Source: Protula sp. h YS-2021
Lineage: Eukaryota; Annelida; Polychaeta; Sabellida; Serpulidae
Length of the DNA: 64,000 nucleotides
Assembly: GCA_949752745.1 (NCBI GenBank)
Contig: OX457031.1
Location: 26,876,081-26,940,080, forward strand
Reading direction: 5' to 3'
Shown here: in pieces, positions 1 to 15,257 of the stretch
Numbering within the stretch: the first letter of the stretch is position 1
How the letters are laid out: each line of letters begins with the position of its first letter
The notes under the pieces: model-generated
Databases searched by the model: none
Seen by the model: only the letters and a program-made list of their open reading frames with translations
Told to the model about the DNA's origin: nothing
Position numbers and translations under genes: made by a program

Positions 1-263
1 CTGCATGATATTCAAACACAAAGTAATGTTTATGGTATGGCTTAAAATTAAATTTCCAAATTTAAAATTAATTTTCTAAATGCGTATTAAATGTGATTTC
101 TTCACAGTTGTTTATGAGTGCACCGTGGTGGATAAAAAATGATAAATCTATAAGTTACTAAGAATAATTTTGTGATCTTAAGTTTATATGTTTCTTCTTG
201 CATAATTATTTTGTGTTCTTTGATAACCATTAATATTATTTTATGATTAAGAAGGCTATTCAG

Positions 264-2705
<2,442 letters not shown>

Positions 2706-2845
2706 AAGGATTTTGTGTTCAGATATGAAATGTACTTAGAAATATACGTCGTTTTACTTGTGTATTTAGAATTGTTATACGGCATTTCTTTCTAATGTAC
2801 GGGCTGGTGAAAATGTTTAATAAAGATGTCATTATAAATATTCAT
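2706..2845 (+). other. 3' UTR and polyadenylation signal of the ZP gene
   Basis: AATAAA lies at 2819-2824, about 115 bases after the TGA stop, with T-rich sequence downstream. It gives a short, ordinary 3' UTR. Another AATAAA near 2864 is a possible alternative. Confidence 0.65.
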
Positions 2846-2957
2846 GTAATATTCAAATATTCATAATAAATTTCATATCACTTTTTTCCGTTGCATAGAA
2901 ACTAAATTTCACATTGCAAACTAGAATTTTTCACATATTACAATATGCGCAATATAC

Positions 2958-2959
<2 letters not shown>

Positions 2960-3031
<72 letters not shown>
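2960..3031. repeat. (GA)n microsatellite
   Basis: About 35 perfect GA units lie just downstream of the ZP gene's polyadenylation site. Confidence 0.97.
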
Positions 3032-3033
<2 letters not shown>

Positions 3034-5273
3034 TTCTAATTCATTGCAGCTTCAATAGCCAGTAAAGAGGATTGTAAATCCAAGTCAGAGTCGTCTTTTA
3101 AAAGAGACATACGTATGTATAAAGCTGTAAAAGCTTCAACCAACAATATGGCTGCAAATTGTTCTTGAAGTATATATATTGTCACGTAATATATTTTATT
3201 GTTGTAGCTATTTACAGTTAATGGTTTTATGTAAAGGCCTGTTAATTTTTTTCTGATCATTGTTTGGATTTTTTGCTATATATAAATAGCTATTAATTTT
3301 TACATTATTTGAAAATATTTGTCAGTAATAATTGTATATTCAAAAACATTATAGTCAGAAATATTCTAGACAATAAAGTTTAATATAAATTTTTATGGAG
3401 CTTTCAGATATTTTCCTTCCAAGGATGGTACCTGGAAATTGACTGTAGGAAAAGTGATTATTAAGCAAAATGTTAACCAGTTAAACTGCCATCAATCCTT
3501 AATTCAATCTGAAATGGGCGGAGTGTTGTAGAGTTTGTTGCTTACTTGCGTTTTGTAAAATTAAGATCCCTATAAACAATAAGCCTTATGAAACTTTTTG
3601 TCTTTTGGCCTTGACCTTGCTTTTCTATTTACATATATAGAGACAAAGAATATAGGTAACAACAGAGCTCAATCAGGTTTTTGAAGGGTCAAGCTCGTGG
3701 ATGAAGCGAAAGGGTTTGAAGAAATATGTCGTTGTTATGCATATATCGTTACAACGGTTTAAAACAGGAAAAGCTTATGTCTAAGTAATTGTGGTCATTG
3801 TGCCTCATATAAACAAGAAAAACACTGATGGCATCAATGCAAGCTTTGACTTAAAATACTCTTATGAAAACTTGTGCGTTGTAGGGGTGTTACAACTATC
3901 CGGAAATGAAAATTACCATTTTTGTATTTTCTTCAGAAAGCAGAAAGATGTAAGAAATATGTAATTTTTTTCTGTCATTAGATGACATAGAGGAAAACAG
4001 TAGTAATTCTTATTCTGTCCAAGTAAGGGCTTGTTGGAAAAAGCAACGGTTTTAATTTTAGTTTAATTTCAGTTTGAGTTCTTATTTAAATTGCAAGAGA
4101 TTGCACAGGTTCTCCAAAGATCACCCCAGACAATATTCAGAACAGTGAAATCTCAGAAATTGCAATGAATTTACTCTCCACTGCAAAGATATTTTGATTT
4201 CAAATGTCACTATCTAAAGAAAATGGTTCTGTTTTTCCCACTGGTTGTTTAACTTGAAAAATTACGCAGCTATGTACAAATAGTAACACCCGTGAAATGA
4301 GTCTATAAAGGGGGTAATGTATGTTTTCTGAACGAAAAAAATAAAAGAAGTTTCACAATTTGCAGTTCCTTCTGAAAGAGCAGCCAGTTTTGGTACAGAA
4401 TACTAAATCCTTGAGTAATGAGTAATCTATTTTAGTGTTTGATAAATTCGAATAAGCCAGAAGAAGGACCTTTCTAAGATCTAAATTGTACAAATAACAT
4501 GTTCTGTTCGTTGACATAGGAAAACCTGATAAAATGATAAATTATATAAGGAATATAACCTTATGGTGAAAAAGTACAAATCACAGATATGAAGGCAAAA
4601 GTGGAAAAAGTAATGAAACTGAACCATCTGTAAATTTGCATATGAAAGATGCCTCTTTGTTGCCAAAAGTTTCTCATTGTAAATTATTGTAAATTATCGT
4701 TTTCATTTATTTCCTTAAGTTTAAACAGATTTGGACTGTACATAAGATTAGATACAACTGTAACAGTCACATTACGAAAATCAAAATATCTTTAATCAGT
4801 TTCCATAAATCACTAGTTATTGTTCTAATAAACAATAAAAAGAGTACAACGGTATAGAGCAATTTGGTTTTAAGTATATGCTTCCGCGTGTGAAAACGTG
4901 AGCATTCTTTTTTCGATTGCGAAATAGGCACGGACACAACCTTTAGACACACACTTTATACGAAATGAAACGCACAACATCAGTGTTTTAGTAATTTCGC
5001 CAAACATCTCTACTATAAATTGTGCTGAATATAACAGGAATATACATTTTCTTGTAAATTCTAATCAAATTGCTAAGTGTATGTGAGTAAGAAGGAAACT
5101 TATATTATTGGCCATTAATACGTCGTTTTTTATCCTTGCCTTCTCGTGGCGTACGATATTGAAATTCTGCTGTTGATGTTTGTGTATCTAATCCAAAGCA
5201 AAAGTTGTTTTCAAGAGAGGATCAACTGATCAACTGAGTATCATTCCTATAAATACTTCTCCTACAGTTATGA
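3032..5273. other. non-coding stretch, nothing recognised
   Basis: AT-rich sequence with no long open frame. A 74-codon minus-strand frame at 3036-3260 and a 61-base plus-strand interval with splice-like borders (3050-3110) were considered but lack support. Confidence 0.5.
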
Positions 5274-5296
5274 CTAGTCCAGTCCGACGAAGTCGG
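5274..5296 (-). mobile_element. Helentron/Helitron-like 3' terminus
   Basis: Read on the minus strand, a perfect 5-bp stem (CCGAC-TTC-GTCGG, 5284-5296) is followed after a few bases by CTAG (5277-5274) and then T. A short hairpin a few bases before a CTAG end, inserted 5' to T, is the established 3' signature of Helitron-class elements, the Helentron branch in particular. The body would lie to the right (higher coordinates), but its 5' end is not visible. A similar word block recurs near 5419-5440. The hairpin is seen; the element class is inferred. Confidence 0.45.
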
Positions 5297-7499
5297 CATG
5301 TGTGATGATTGTGTCAAATCTGATAACCAGGGGGAATAGTCCTGTTACACCGAAATTAATTAAGTCGTATCCACTTCTTTATTGTGAAATCATACCACCT
5401 AAAACATCAGAAATAGGATAGTCCAGTCAGACAGGATACATCAGTACTTATTATGTAGTTCAGGGATAAACCCGTAAGCATTCTACTGATAGATTACTTC
5501 CATCTAGCATACAATTGAACGGTCACAGCCGCACCCTACTCCATTGGGAGCTGAGTGGAAAAGCTCTTGAATAAGTAATTAAGGTATGATAGCCACCCCG
5601 TCCAAACAGAGCGTGTGGTTAGAAAAGTATGTCGTTGCGATTAATATTTTCAAATTTCACCAAATGAGTTAGCTGAAGAAACGCACTAAAATATTACACC
5701 CGAGCTGATATAGCTTAAATACGTAAAATATTTTTGGTACGACTTTTCTGCTGTTAGCTACGGTTCAACCATAAAATTTTGGACTATCTGAAAAAAAACA
5801 AATTAAGGCACAACTTGATCAATTTGAGTATGGCCGGACTTGTGTATGACTTGACCATAAACTTTAATCAGTAGCCACTAATAACAATGACCTTACATAT
5901 TTCGGAATGTCGATTTCTGATCTGAACGACCGCCTTTTGAGTCTATTGCTGTTGCATTTCTCACTGAGTTTCAGTGTAGTCAGTAGATAAACTGTCCAGT
6001 GCTCTATGATATTCTTATTCATTGACAATGTTGGCTTAGTTTCCCGTATAACATAAATACCTTGAAGCTTTCAGGTAATCCAAGTGTTGTGCACTATGAA
6101 TTAAAAAACTATACACTTGAAATTTCTCTAGGAATACTCATATTCCTTGATTGCGCGAAGTCCGTGTAACACAATCTACCGTAGGCTGGCTTTCACTCAC
6201 TAATTTATAATGGTGCATTGTTGCAAAAGCATCATAAGTTACTCTTGATGTACTGTCACAAAAATGCATTTCCTTGTAAAAGCAAGGTTTATTGTAATTT
6301 CACGGTTTAGCAATAACTATTGTTATATTTATATTATTACAGTTATGAATTGCTTTGCTATTTAGGTTGTCGTGCAGCCCATGTGGACAATATAAGTCCT
6401 TAGAAATATAGTTGCAAGGGCAGGTCAAAGCAGGTCAACGTTAACGGTCTTTACTGCACGATGATCTATGTGTATTGTTTGATCATTCCCCTTTAAAATT
6501 ATAAAGCAATGTGGGAGCATACATGATTTTTTAAAATGGCCAGATTGTTAAATATGCTTAGCAACTACTCCCTTCAAACTCCACCTCCTTCAAGTGTTTA
6601 TTACAGTTATTTTAAGCTACAAAGTAAGATTTTGGCAGCATGTAAACAAAATGGTTTAATAAAGGTTCTTTGCTCCATTGAATCATTTGAATTGTCAAAT
6701 GTTAGCATTGTATTACCAGAACCTCGTCCATAAGTTCTTGGCCTTTCGAATCAAATAAGCAATAGATATAAGGAACTATCAATCTCATGTTAATGACATT
6801 TTCAGCATTCTCACAGATTTTGTAGTGCTGAAGGTAAGAGCGCATTATCAGTATAAGTTCCCACTCCGGTTACTTTACGTTCGATGTAATTCATTTCATT
6901 AATAATGCAAATGTGTGCCTTGCTTTAATACCAACAATATACCAAATCTACACTTTATTGAGGGATGTTTTTAAGTTGTACTACTTCAAAATTAATTAAG
7001 ATATGAAAGAATGTAACCTTTTGAGACTTCCGGCATGTACTACACACATACAATAAATAACCTTGGCCTTCATCCATTTCCTTGTACATTTAGGCTAAAT
7101 TTAGATACTACGCTATCTGAGTAAGGGTTTAAATATACTAGAAAATGCTGAAAAGAAAACTTGTACTGTGCTGTCGATTAAATGTTCACCCTTCCTAGTT
7201 TCAAGACTTAAATTACACTTTGATGTAACAATAGAATAAGCAGGACATTATAATCCACGAATGTACTGCAATATGTGGATCACAGTATACTGTTATTTGA
7301 TAAAACGAGAAACATAATATACTGTCATTGAATTCTACTAATATGTTACTGCTACGAGCAACTGGTAGGCATCGACCAGGAACAACAGGCATTGTTTCTC
7401 ACCAAACGGTCAGGTCACTGAAATCATAAATATAAAGTTCTAATTTAAAACTGACTGGATGGTTTATAAATATTGTAGCAAAAACAAAAAAAAATTGGG
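5297..7499. other. non-coding stretch; may contain the body of the element ending at 5274
   Basis: No supportable coding sequence. If the minus-strand Helentron-like end at 5274 is real, part of this stretch is its body. A 28-base interval with splice-like borders at 6806-6833 is too short to call an exon. Confidence 0.4.
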
Positions 7500-7690
7500 T
7501 GTAAAAACTTTGAAGTGCAAAAAAATCCCGGGGGGTAGTCACGTATACCAACTGGTTACCATGCGTATACACTGCTTTTTAAAACGACCCCTAAACACTG
7601 AATGCCGATTTTGGAATAACACCCTTTTTTAACCAAACAGGTCTGAAAGAATTGCTCTTTTTATGGGAAACGCGGAGTTTTACACAATCA
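7500..7690. repeat. probable dispersed repeat copy
   Basis: Starts with a CCCGGGGGGTA block, then runs of CCCCTAAA and CCCTTTTTT and words such as ACCAAACAGG. This layout resembles a dispersed repeat I have seen in several marine invertebrate genomes. Recognition is from memory, so the boundaries are approximate. Confidence 0.35.
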
Positions 7691-8859
7691 AAATTACACT
7701 TCGTGACCTCACACCAGTACACATTACATTATGCCCAAAATCTAGGACATGTAGTCACTGAGTCACTGTACAATTTAATTGACAGATCTTACAGTGAATA
7801 TGTAAATACATATTTTTTTGGTTGAGGTGTGGTTTTGTGTTAGTATGATTGTGTATAGTATTATGCAAGAATTACGTTATTTTTTGGTTAGTTCTTTTTC
7901 AAACACGCACATTTGCAAGGTGAAGACAACATGTTTATTGCGTAAAAGTTAGTTGTTTAGTGTTTAGACGTCCCCATGTTTTAATATTAATAGACATTTT
8001 TCACTACGACAGGCTTCTTGGCAGCACCCGATTGAGTGTAGTTTTGTTTTTTTTCTTAACTGATAGGCGTGCTTTGTTCCAATTTTCTAGAGAACACCAA
8101 CTTTTTCTCTTTATCAATGGTCTTATCTATTCCGCCCTTGCCTTTTATGACGAGCACGGGTTACCACCTTCTCTAGTTATGGCTATATGTGGGTTTGTAA
8201 ACAGGGTTATTGCCTTATGATGGTTTTTTCGTATGTTTCTGTTTTGTATATAGGCGAGTGATATTGGCATTCCGTTTGATTATGGTATTTCTTTTACCTT
8301 ACATTTACCATTGTGGTTCATTCATGATATCACTTATTTCCTTTTGTTCCATTTGTTTTACATGTTATTCTTCACCTTCGCTATATTTTTTTCGTTTCCG
8401 TCTTATTTAATGTTCCTTCAAAAGAGTTTCAAGATCATCCATCAAGTGCTCTGCCTTGGTTGGAGACCTCTAGAAATAGAGCGATTTTGACTTATTTTCG
8501 GACTTCAACTCCTCTGTCAACTTGCATACCGTATAAATGGTGATTTCATGTTCTGAGAATTAGTCTTGAGTTCACCATTTTGATGTTTACCGTGAGCATC
8601 AACTGTCGTATCTAATGCTGATTTGTTTGCCTAGACAGCAACGTAATGCATTGTAGATGTTTTTAAACTCTAAAAATGCATGGATAAATGTTTGAACCAC
8701 TATGTATATTGTCATATAAACCCCTGAAAGCTATTTATTTTACGCAAGCCTACAATGTAAGCATGCGACGTTACATAGATCTTGAATTGACATTGCAACC
8801 TAACGTTGGGATTTTGTTTGGTTATAAAAAAAAACGAAACGGAAGCTATTCAATTTTAG
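7691..8859. other. non-coding stretch with two overlapping hydrophobic open frames
   Basis: Plus-strand frames at 7960-8220 and 8210-8410 overlap and are rich in F, L and I, as expected of T-rich DNA. No domain was recognised. A decayed transposon is possible. Confidence 0.35.
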
Positions 8860-9640
8860 ACGTCACAGGGTGTAGCAGGGAAAGGTTTTGAAGATGTCTC
8901 AGTATATATAGCGACGTTGGATCAACGCTGGATAGAGGTTGCACCCGGCGTCGCATCAGCGTGGTGTTTTGATTGATGAGGTAATCTGCTGCCGTCGGAT
9001 GGATTATCAGACGAAAGATTGCGAAAGGTCGCAAACGGAAGTCGAAGCAACGTTTGTTTTATTAGACGGCGGCAAAATATTTAGAATCCGTTTTTAGACA
9101 GGGAAAATCACAAGCTGTAGTGGTCTCCCCTTTAGCTCAACACTCATCCTCAGGCCATCCAATAGCATAGCACAGCATATGTATGAAGTCGATTTTAATA
9201 AATAATGTTCAAATATATTTGGGTAAACACATGCGCGTTCCTAAAATTTATATATTTTTTACGTTCTCATTTCGGTCAGTTTTCGAAGCCAAGTGTTTGG
9301 GCTTCCATTTCCGATGAACGCTCACATGACGAGTTTGGTTCTTGGTTTTATGCCACATCGCGTTTTCACGTCTAAACAACGTCGATTTTCTGACTGTTAT
9401 TCAACATGGCACCAAAGACGTGTTTTAGTCGTCGGAGAAAGTGAGGTTTTGGTTACTACCAAAAGAAAGATATAAGCAATGCTGTTTATCCAACACTTAT
9501 TTAATGTTGTTCAAAAGACGTCGATCAGCCGTTGATCTGTAGTCACGACCAATCACAAGTTTGATGTTGCAGTTTAGTTGGATAGACGTCGCAACCTCAA
9601 ATTGACATTTGATTGACATCGGAATGTTTCCTGGGTTTGG
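8860..9640 (+). mobile_element. ACGTC/ACGTT-word transposon family, copy 1
   Basis: Dense in ACGTC, GACGTC and AACGTT words spaced at irregular short intervals. The right end (CGCAACCTCAAATTGAC, then ...TGTTTCCTGGG at about 9635) matches the right end of the copy at 61100-61830 closely. No coding capacity is seen, so it is a non-autonomous element. Confidence 0.6.
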
Positions 9641-9769
9641 AAAAGGAATGCTTTATACATAAAGGAAAAGCAACATTTTTTATAGGCTCGACACTAAAAA
9701 AGTAAGCAAACCTATAAAAAGTAAATCCTTGTGTTTTCTCGCAGTAAAAAAACGCTTCTACTCAGATTT

Positions 9770-11020
9770 GATATTATGTCCAGTTCGGATTCTTTTCAAG
9801 AAGGACCTGTCATGGCTTCCGTTTCGGGTGAACGGTAATGTTATTCGTTAATTGAGTTTGCATACATTCTTTCCGATGTTCATACAACGTCCATTTTCAC
9901 ATCTACTCCAGGTTAAAACGAGGACGTCTGCAGTTACATTAGTATTACACGTGATAATTCTTAATTTTGAGGATGCAAATTTTGTGGAAAAAATAAGTTT
10001 TAATAAACCCCATATACAGTCAGAAAGAATTCCATTTCTTTTTAACATACTTTACAGATAATTATTAACTTAATTTGTTGACAAATCCTTAAAAATATCC
10101 GTGCATTCGCATTTGAAACGAAAATTTTGAGACAATATAATAATTCAGAGCATCGCCATAAAAACAGACAAGAAAACAAAAAAAACAAAAAAAACAAAAA
10201 ACAAAAAAGAAACAACATCAGGCGTCCCCACAATTAGAATCGTGCACTAATTGCAATCATCATTCAGTATAATTGTCAGATTTCCACGCTGTAATTCTTC
10301 GCTTCCTTCGAATTGAAACGAATAATTGTCTCTTGCAATGTTGTTTATATTTCGGTAGATCGAACACACGCGTCAGTATCGCCATTTTGCACTGGTATTT
10401 CCTGCCTGCTCTGTTTCTGCTACTGTTTTTATTTAAACATATGAAAATTCATGAAATATTGGCAAATAAATTACACTAATTCATGTTTTTCTTTCCCACT
10501 GAGTAATACTGAAACGTTCTGTGCATTCGACTGAGAGACTTTTCTTATCTCCAGACAGAAATGCAACAATCAATTTGTATCAATCGAGTACCAATCTTCA
10601 GACACCAATTTCTTCACATTTCACCCCAATCAAGGAATTGAGTTTGATGAAAATCGAACGCAGCCATGAGAAGTAACAAATCAACGATCACAAAATAATA
10701 CGAACTGGCCTAGTGAGAGCTCCAGAACCACAAGTCCAAAACAGCGTGGCGAATTCTACGTCTATCCTGCATTCTACAAACGACGTTGATTAGTCGCCGG
10801 GTGACCAGGACCATTAACAACGACTGAATATAGTTGCTTATTCAACGTTTATTTAACGTGGGAAGTTGCTTTTGGTCGCGACTTACAGGCGTAGCGGAAG
10901 ACATATTTATAGATGAGACGTAACCACCTGACAGTCAGATCTAATGTTGCTGTATGGTTGGGCGGACTTCTCGACCTCAGACAAAGTTCTAAGGACGGCG
11001 GAATGTTAAGTGTTCAGGGA
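9770..11020 (+). mobile_element. ACGTC-family, copy 2 (core plus right end, interrupted)
   Basis: The stretch at 9795-9836 is the reverse complement of a conserved core word (GCCATGACAGGTC-like) shared by the copies at 25.8, 59.1, 61.5 and 63.1 kb. The segment at 10740-11020 carries the ACGTC-word tail and a degenerate end (GGAATGTT...TTCAGGG). About 900 bases between them are unrelated, so this may be one interrupted copy or two fragments. Confidence 0.45.
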
Positions 11021-11149
11021 TTTCTTCCCATACATTGTTAATTAGGGTTCGGTCACAATGGGGCTGCGATCTAGGTTGCAATCGGCAAACTTTCGGCACC
11101 CTAAATTCTCCTCATTGAACGCACACAATGTCCACTCCATACACCTTGT

Positions 11150-11740
11150 CGTCATTTCGGAAAAAACGGCGTAAAGCCTCCCCGGAGAAAACCCCCTCCT
11201 TGTTTTGTACCCCCGGCGTGAAACCTCCACCCCCGGCAAAACAAAAAGCCCTTCCGGCGAAAAGCTCCCCCACCCCCCATCCGGCATTTTACTTGTAGGT
11301 AAGGGTATATAAGGTGGGGCGCTATGGGATGTTTCACCAGCGGCGTAAATTATAATTATTATTATAGTCACAGATTTGAAGTGTTGAGGTCACTCCTATC
11401 GTCGTATGTAATCCCTGATGCCATCCGTTAATCCTTGTTCAGAGTTTACGATGGCAACTCGGAAGTAAACTAGCTTAAGCTCCGGAAAGAAGCCTGAGTT
11501 AGGGTAGGGTCTAGAAGGTGGGGGTGTTTCATCTGCGGCGTAAAGCACCCCCCCCCCCCCCGGTCCCTATAAACTGGTGACAAAATGGTTTAAGTTTCTA
11601 GAAAAAAAACATCAGTGAAAAAAATCAAATGAAGAAGAGGAGGGGCTTTTCGTCGGATGTGGGAGGGGGGGGGGGGGGCTTTTCACCTTGGCGAAAAAAT
11701 GGAGGGGCTTTTCGCCGTTATTCGTCATTTCACCATACCC
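11150..11740. repeat. C/G-tract repeat with GGCGTAAA and GGCGAAAAG words
   Basis: GGCGTAAA recurs near 11168, 11342 and 11535, while GGCGAAAAG and its complement CTTTTCGCC occur on opposite sides, partly inverted. A run of 14 or more C sits at about 11546-11560 and a run of about 14 G at about 11665-11680. It looks like a decayed GC-rich mobile element. The open frames across it come from homopolymers. Confidence 0.45.
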
Positions 11741-12929
11741 CTGTGTTGTGTCATTGGCCAAGTGCTAACGCGAAGGGAGTTGCTGCTGTATATAAATCAC
11801 TCTTTTTCCACGCTTTTTTCAAGAATTGCAGATGTGCGACATAGGGAACAGCAGCAGCAAAATTCGTCTCCCTCCCATCCCTTTTCTCCACCTTAACCCT
11901 GACATAAGCGTATGTATGCCCTGATTGGTTGCCCGCCCGCCCCCGCCCCCTTCCCCATCTTCCCCCTTTCGTTAACGTCGTTAATGTCGTACAAGTTTAT
12001 TATGCTATTATGGTTTTTATGTTTTTGTGCCAAGCCCGCCCCAGCCGCCTCTTATCGTATTCAATGTATAAGTTACACCCTTGCCAACGCCCTTCCCAGT
12101 CTTCGACCTTTGTCCCATTAATTGGGTAGAAGGCATATACATGTCATTTTTTTCTGTTTGTTGACCCCCCTCCCCCAAACGTCCACTCCCTCCTCATGTC
12201 GTACTTATAATGTCTAAGTCACTTCTTTGCAGTGCTTCCGCTTGGCGTTATTTGAATTTTGTTATGTATTGTTCAATCGAGAAAAGCAGCAACCGAAAAT
12301 ACAGTTTACCCAAAAACTTCCAACTTTCATTCTAGTTCAATTGGCCATATTTTATCTGATTCTGTGCTAGATAAACAAATAAGTTGTTCGAACATGGTGG
12401 CTGGATGGGAGCAAAAGTTTAAGTCTCTAAGCTTTAAGTATAAATATTGGAATTCATGACTTTCAACCTCTTATGGTTTGCACTTGGTTCTTTGATATTC
12501 AATAGAGCACAAGTTTACGCAACCTGAGCATGTTTAGCGCCTACGAAAAAATGAATGTCTTATGTTGTTCGTAATTGATAAATCAATCCTGTTTTCCAAA
12601 TGTATATTTCATTTAAAATTAAAAATAGTGCATTGATTCAATTTTCTTCAATTTTGCAGCGGGACATAAAAACACACCTTTTTTGATTTAGGTATTCAAG
12701 TGAAAAGCACAAAGAAAAGGAATTGATTGTCTTAGGCGTAGAAAAGAAAAAAAGAGAAAAAAAGACAATGAGAAGAGAATGTGCTGTTCGAAATTTGCCA
12801 TGGTGTGTGTGTGCCGACATGCTGTGGTAGACAACGTGCACAGGCATGAACTTACGTAACATGTGTAAATAATTTATTGTGCAATTTGTGCAGTTGCAAA
12901 ACCGAACAAATCCAACGTGATTTCACAGC
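11741..12929. other. non-coding stretch, C-rich in its first half
   Basis: Between 11870 and 12190 the plus strand has several CCC-rich blocks (for example 11930-11965). No gene or element with borders was recognised. Confidence 0.4.
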
Positions 12930-13255
12930 CATTGCCTACAAGGTGGCAGAGTGTTTAGAAAGCACAATATCAAGGTGTTACAGTCCCTAGAAAGCACAAT
13001 ATCAAGGTGTCACAGTCCCTAGAAAGCACAATATCAAGGTGTCACAGTCCCTAGAAAGCACAATATCAAGGTGTCACAGTCCATAGAAAGCACAATATCA
13101 AGGTGTCACAGTCCCTAGAAAGCACAATATCAAGGTGTCACAGTCCATAGAAAGCACAATATCCAGGTGCCACAGTGCCTAGACAGTACGATATCTAAGT
13201 AGCACGTGCCTAGACAGAACAATGCCAAGGCGCAAAAGTGTCTGGACAGAAAACT
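12930..13255. repeat. 32-bp minisatellite, about 9 copies
   Basis: The unit CTAGAAAGCACAATATCAAG plus GTGTCACAGTCC repeats head to tail. Copies from about 12956 to 13150 are almost identical, with an alternation of CCCTAG and CCATAG. Copies before 12956 and after 13165 decay. The array has no spacers. Confidence 0.93.
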
Positions 13256-15195
13256 GGCAGCACAATATATAAAAAGACACACACATAGCAAAGCAATGAA
13301 ATATTTTATTGACAAATTTTACCACGCATCAGTGTATAAAACATCGGGAATAATAACAATTCTAAAAGTAACAAAAAGAATTTTCTTCATTCCATAACTC
13401 CCCCTCCCCCCTCTCTCCCAAAGCATTTTCATGTCCGGTCCCTCGTCCCCACCCCATTTCCCTGGCTACCCGCCTCAAGGGTCACTGTCGTTGTCCTTTA
13501 TAAAAGGACACAGGTCCAGAAATGAAAGCTACACGAACTACATTTTCTCCCCCCTACCCCCCAATACAGCAGCCATCAATCTAATTTATCAATTAAATGT
13601 TATATAACACAATGCATCATGATCGCAATTTCACTTTGAATGCGTGTAATATTAATATTTCTCATTCAATATTCATCAATTTACATCGAGACACAGTGAC
13701 GTATGTGGAATTTTATCTCAAATGTCGAATATTAATGTTTCTTGAATCAAAGTAATTAAGAAAAGTGCTTTCTTTTTCCCATTCACGTTGGGTTCCGTCA
13801 TAAAGCCGTGAAAATAAATTTTCGGCAATTTGAATTAACACTCCCTGCACGCAACCATGGGGATTGGAGTTAACACGCCCCCCCTCTCCTCCCCCACCCC
13901 CCCTCTCCAAGCTCTGCGCAGAACCCCCTTATATAAAAAGTGTTCTTAAATATTAATAATTATAATATACCGAAGCAACAGAACTTACAATCACTACACC
14001 AAACCTTTCTACAAAATTATCGCAAAATTTGGTCAGTAGAAGACAACAAAACACTACCGACTTCTATATACTTTTACATTTTTGCTTGTTATAATATAAA
14101 AAGGGGTTACATTTTTATATTTTCTTTGTAAATATTTTTGAAAAAAGAAAACAATTCATATTACGGAAATCTCCCCCAGTTTTGTTTAGGCTGAACAATA
14201 TTGAAAGATGAAACATTTCACTAGTTGCTACACAGCCGACTCCAATTATAGACTTTCTTCCAAACTCATCGAGATGGCGTCGGTATAGCTATAAAAATTT
14301 CTTTAAAAAATGGCAATATGCCGGCACTCTTACTGGTTCCACGATTATACAAGGTTCAAGAACAACATAAAAAACATGAAACCCCCCCCCCCCCCCACCT
14401 CATCACGTCCTTGTGCCTACTTGACATATAACCTCGTGGAGGCTGTGAAACTGAGCTCTATCAATTTTAGTAGCCAAATTCCTTCGATATTTTGTCAACC
14501 ACCAAGTAAAAATAACAAACTAATAAATATATGAAAATGCTGAAATTTAAGCTAAACTGAATGTAAAAGAAAAAACAACACTATCTGGTATTACTTATGT
14601 ATGTTAGGGTGAATCAATTAACAAACTAGTTCATGATAATTCAAATTACTTCGAGATATCAATGTTTCAAATGAAGAATGTTAAGATACAAATATGCGGA
14701 TTCGTATTCCGGTATCTGCCGAAAACTTTTGACAGTTCGACTGTTTTTAGATTGGTATAAATGTATAAAGAAATGACAGGAAAAAACATGAAGAAGTTGA
14801 AAGGTTCTATTTTACCAGAAACACATTCAAAAGTATACAATAAAAGATGCGGATTAATAAGTAACATAGTTTTAAATGTCATATTATGGCTTAATAAACT
14901 TTAAAAGTAGGTGTCGAAACAGAAGGAGAATTTGAATGTTTCTTTTCATATTTTTTTTTATAATTTATTTCAATAAATTTGCAGTCGAAACGACATACTC
15001 ACTATATTTGTTTTGCCGTTTACTTGCAAAAATCGACACGTTTCTAAAAGAGTTTTGAAAAAAAAAAAAAACCCAATAGGCTTCTCATTGGGTCGTTCGG
15101 ACACATTGTTCGGACGTCGCCTGGTTGTCACACCCTTCTCCGACGCCCTTATGACGTGTTTTTATTTATTTACTTTTTAATGTTGCTATTTTTTT
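13256..15195. other. non-coding stretch, nothing recognised
   Basis: AT-rich with C-rich patches (13395-13560, 13870-13925, 14380-14400). No coding exon or mobile-element border was found. Confidence 0.45.

Positions 15196-15256
<61 letters not shown>
15196..15256. repeat. (ATG/GAT)n microsatellite
   Basis: About 20 perfect trinucleotide units. In one frame it reads as poly-Asp and continues open to 15461, but no supporting exon structure was found. Confidence 0.96.

Positions 15257-15257
<1 letters not shown>

Noticed and set aside
77..140. Additional upstream ZP exon after TTCTTCACAG at about 107
   Set aside because: The frame compatible with the next exon reaches a stop before any good donor.
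3036..3260. 74-codon minus-strand frame ending SSLLAIEAAMN, or a plus-strand exon at 3050-3110
   Set aside because: Both readings overlap with borderline splice signals and neither has a motif. The evidence does not favour one.
6806..6833. 28-base microexon candidate (ILTDFVVLK) with AG and GTAAGA borders
   Set aside because: Too short to separate from chance and no partner exon was found.
7960..8410. Two overlapping hydrophobic frames as a membrane protein or frameshifted transposase
   Set aside because: Hydrophobicity follows from T-rich DNA and no conserved motif was recognised.
9745..9834. Exon-like segment with acceptor, ATG (MSSSDSFQEG...) and GTAATG donor
   Set aside because: Its right half is the reverse complement of the conserved core of the ACGTC transposon family (seen at 25.8, 59.1 and 61.5 kb), so the codon-like look is accidental.
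12930..13255. CRISPR-like array of 32-bp repeats
   Set aside because: Repeats are directly head to tail with no unique spacers, and the genome is eukaryotic.
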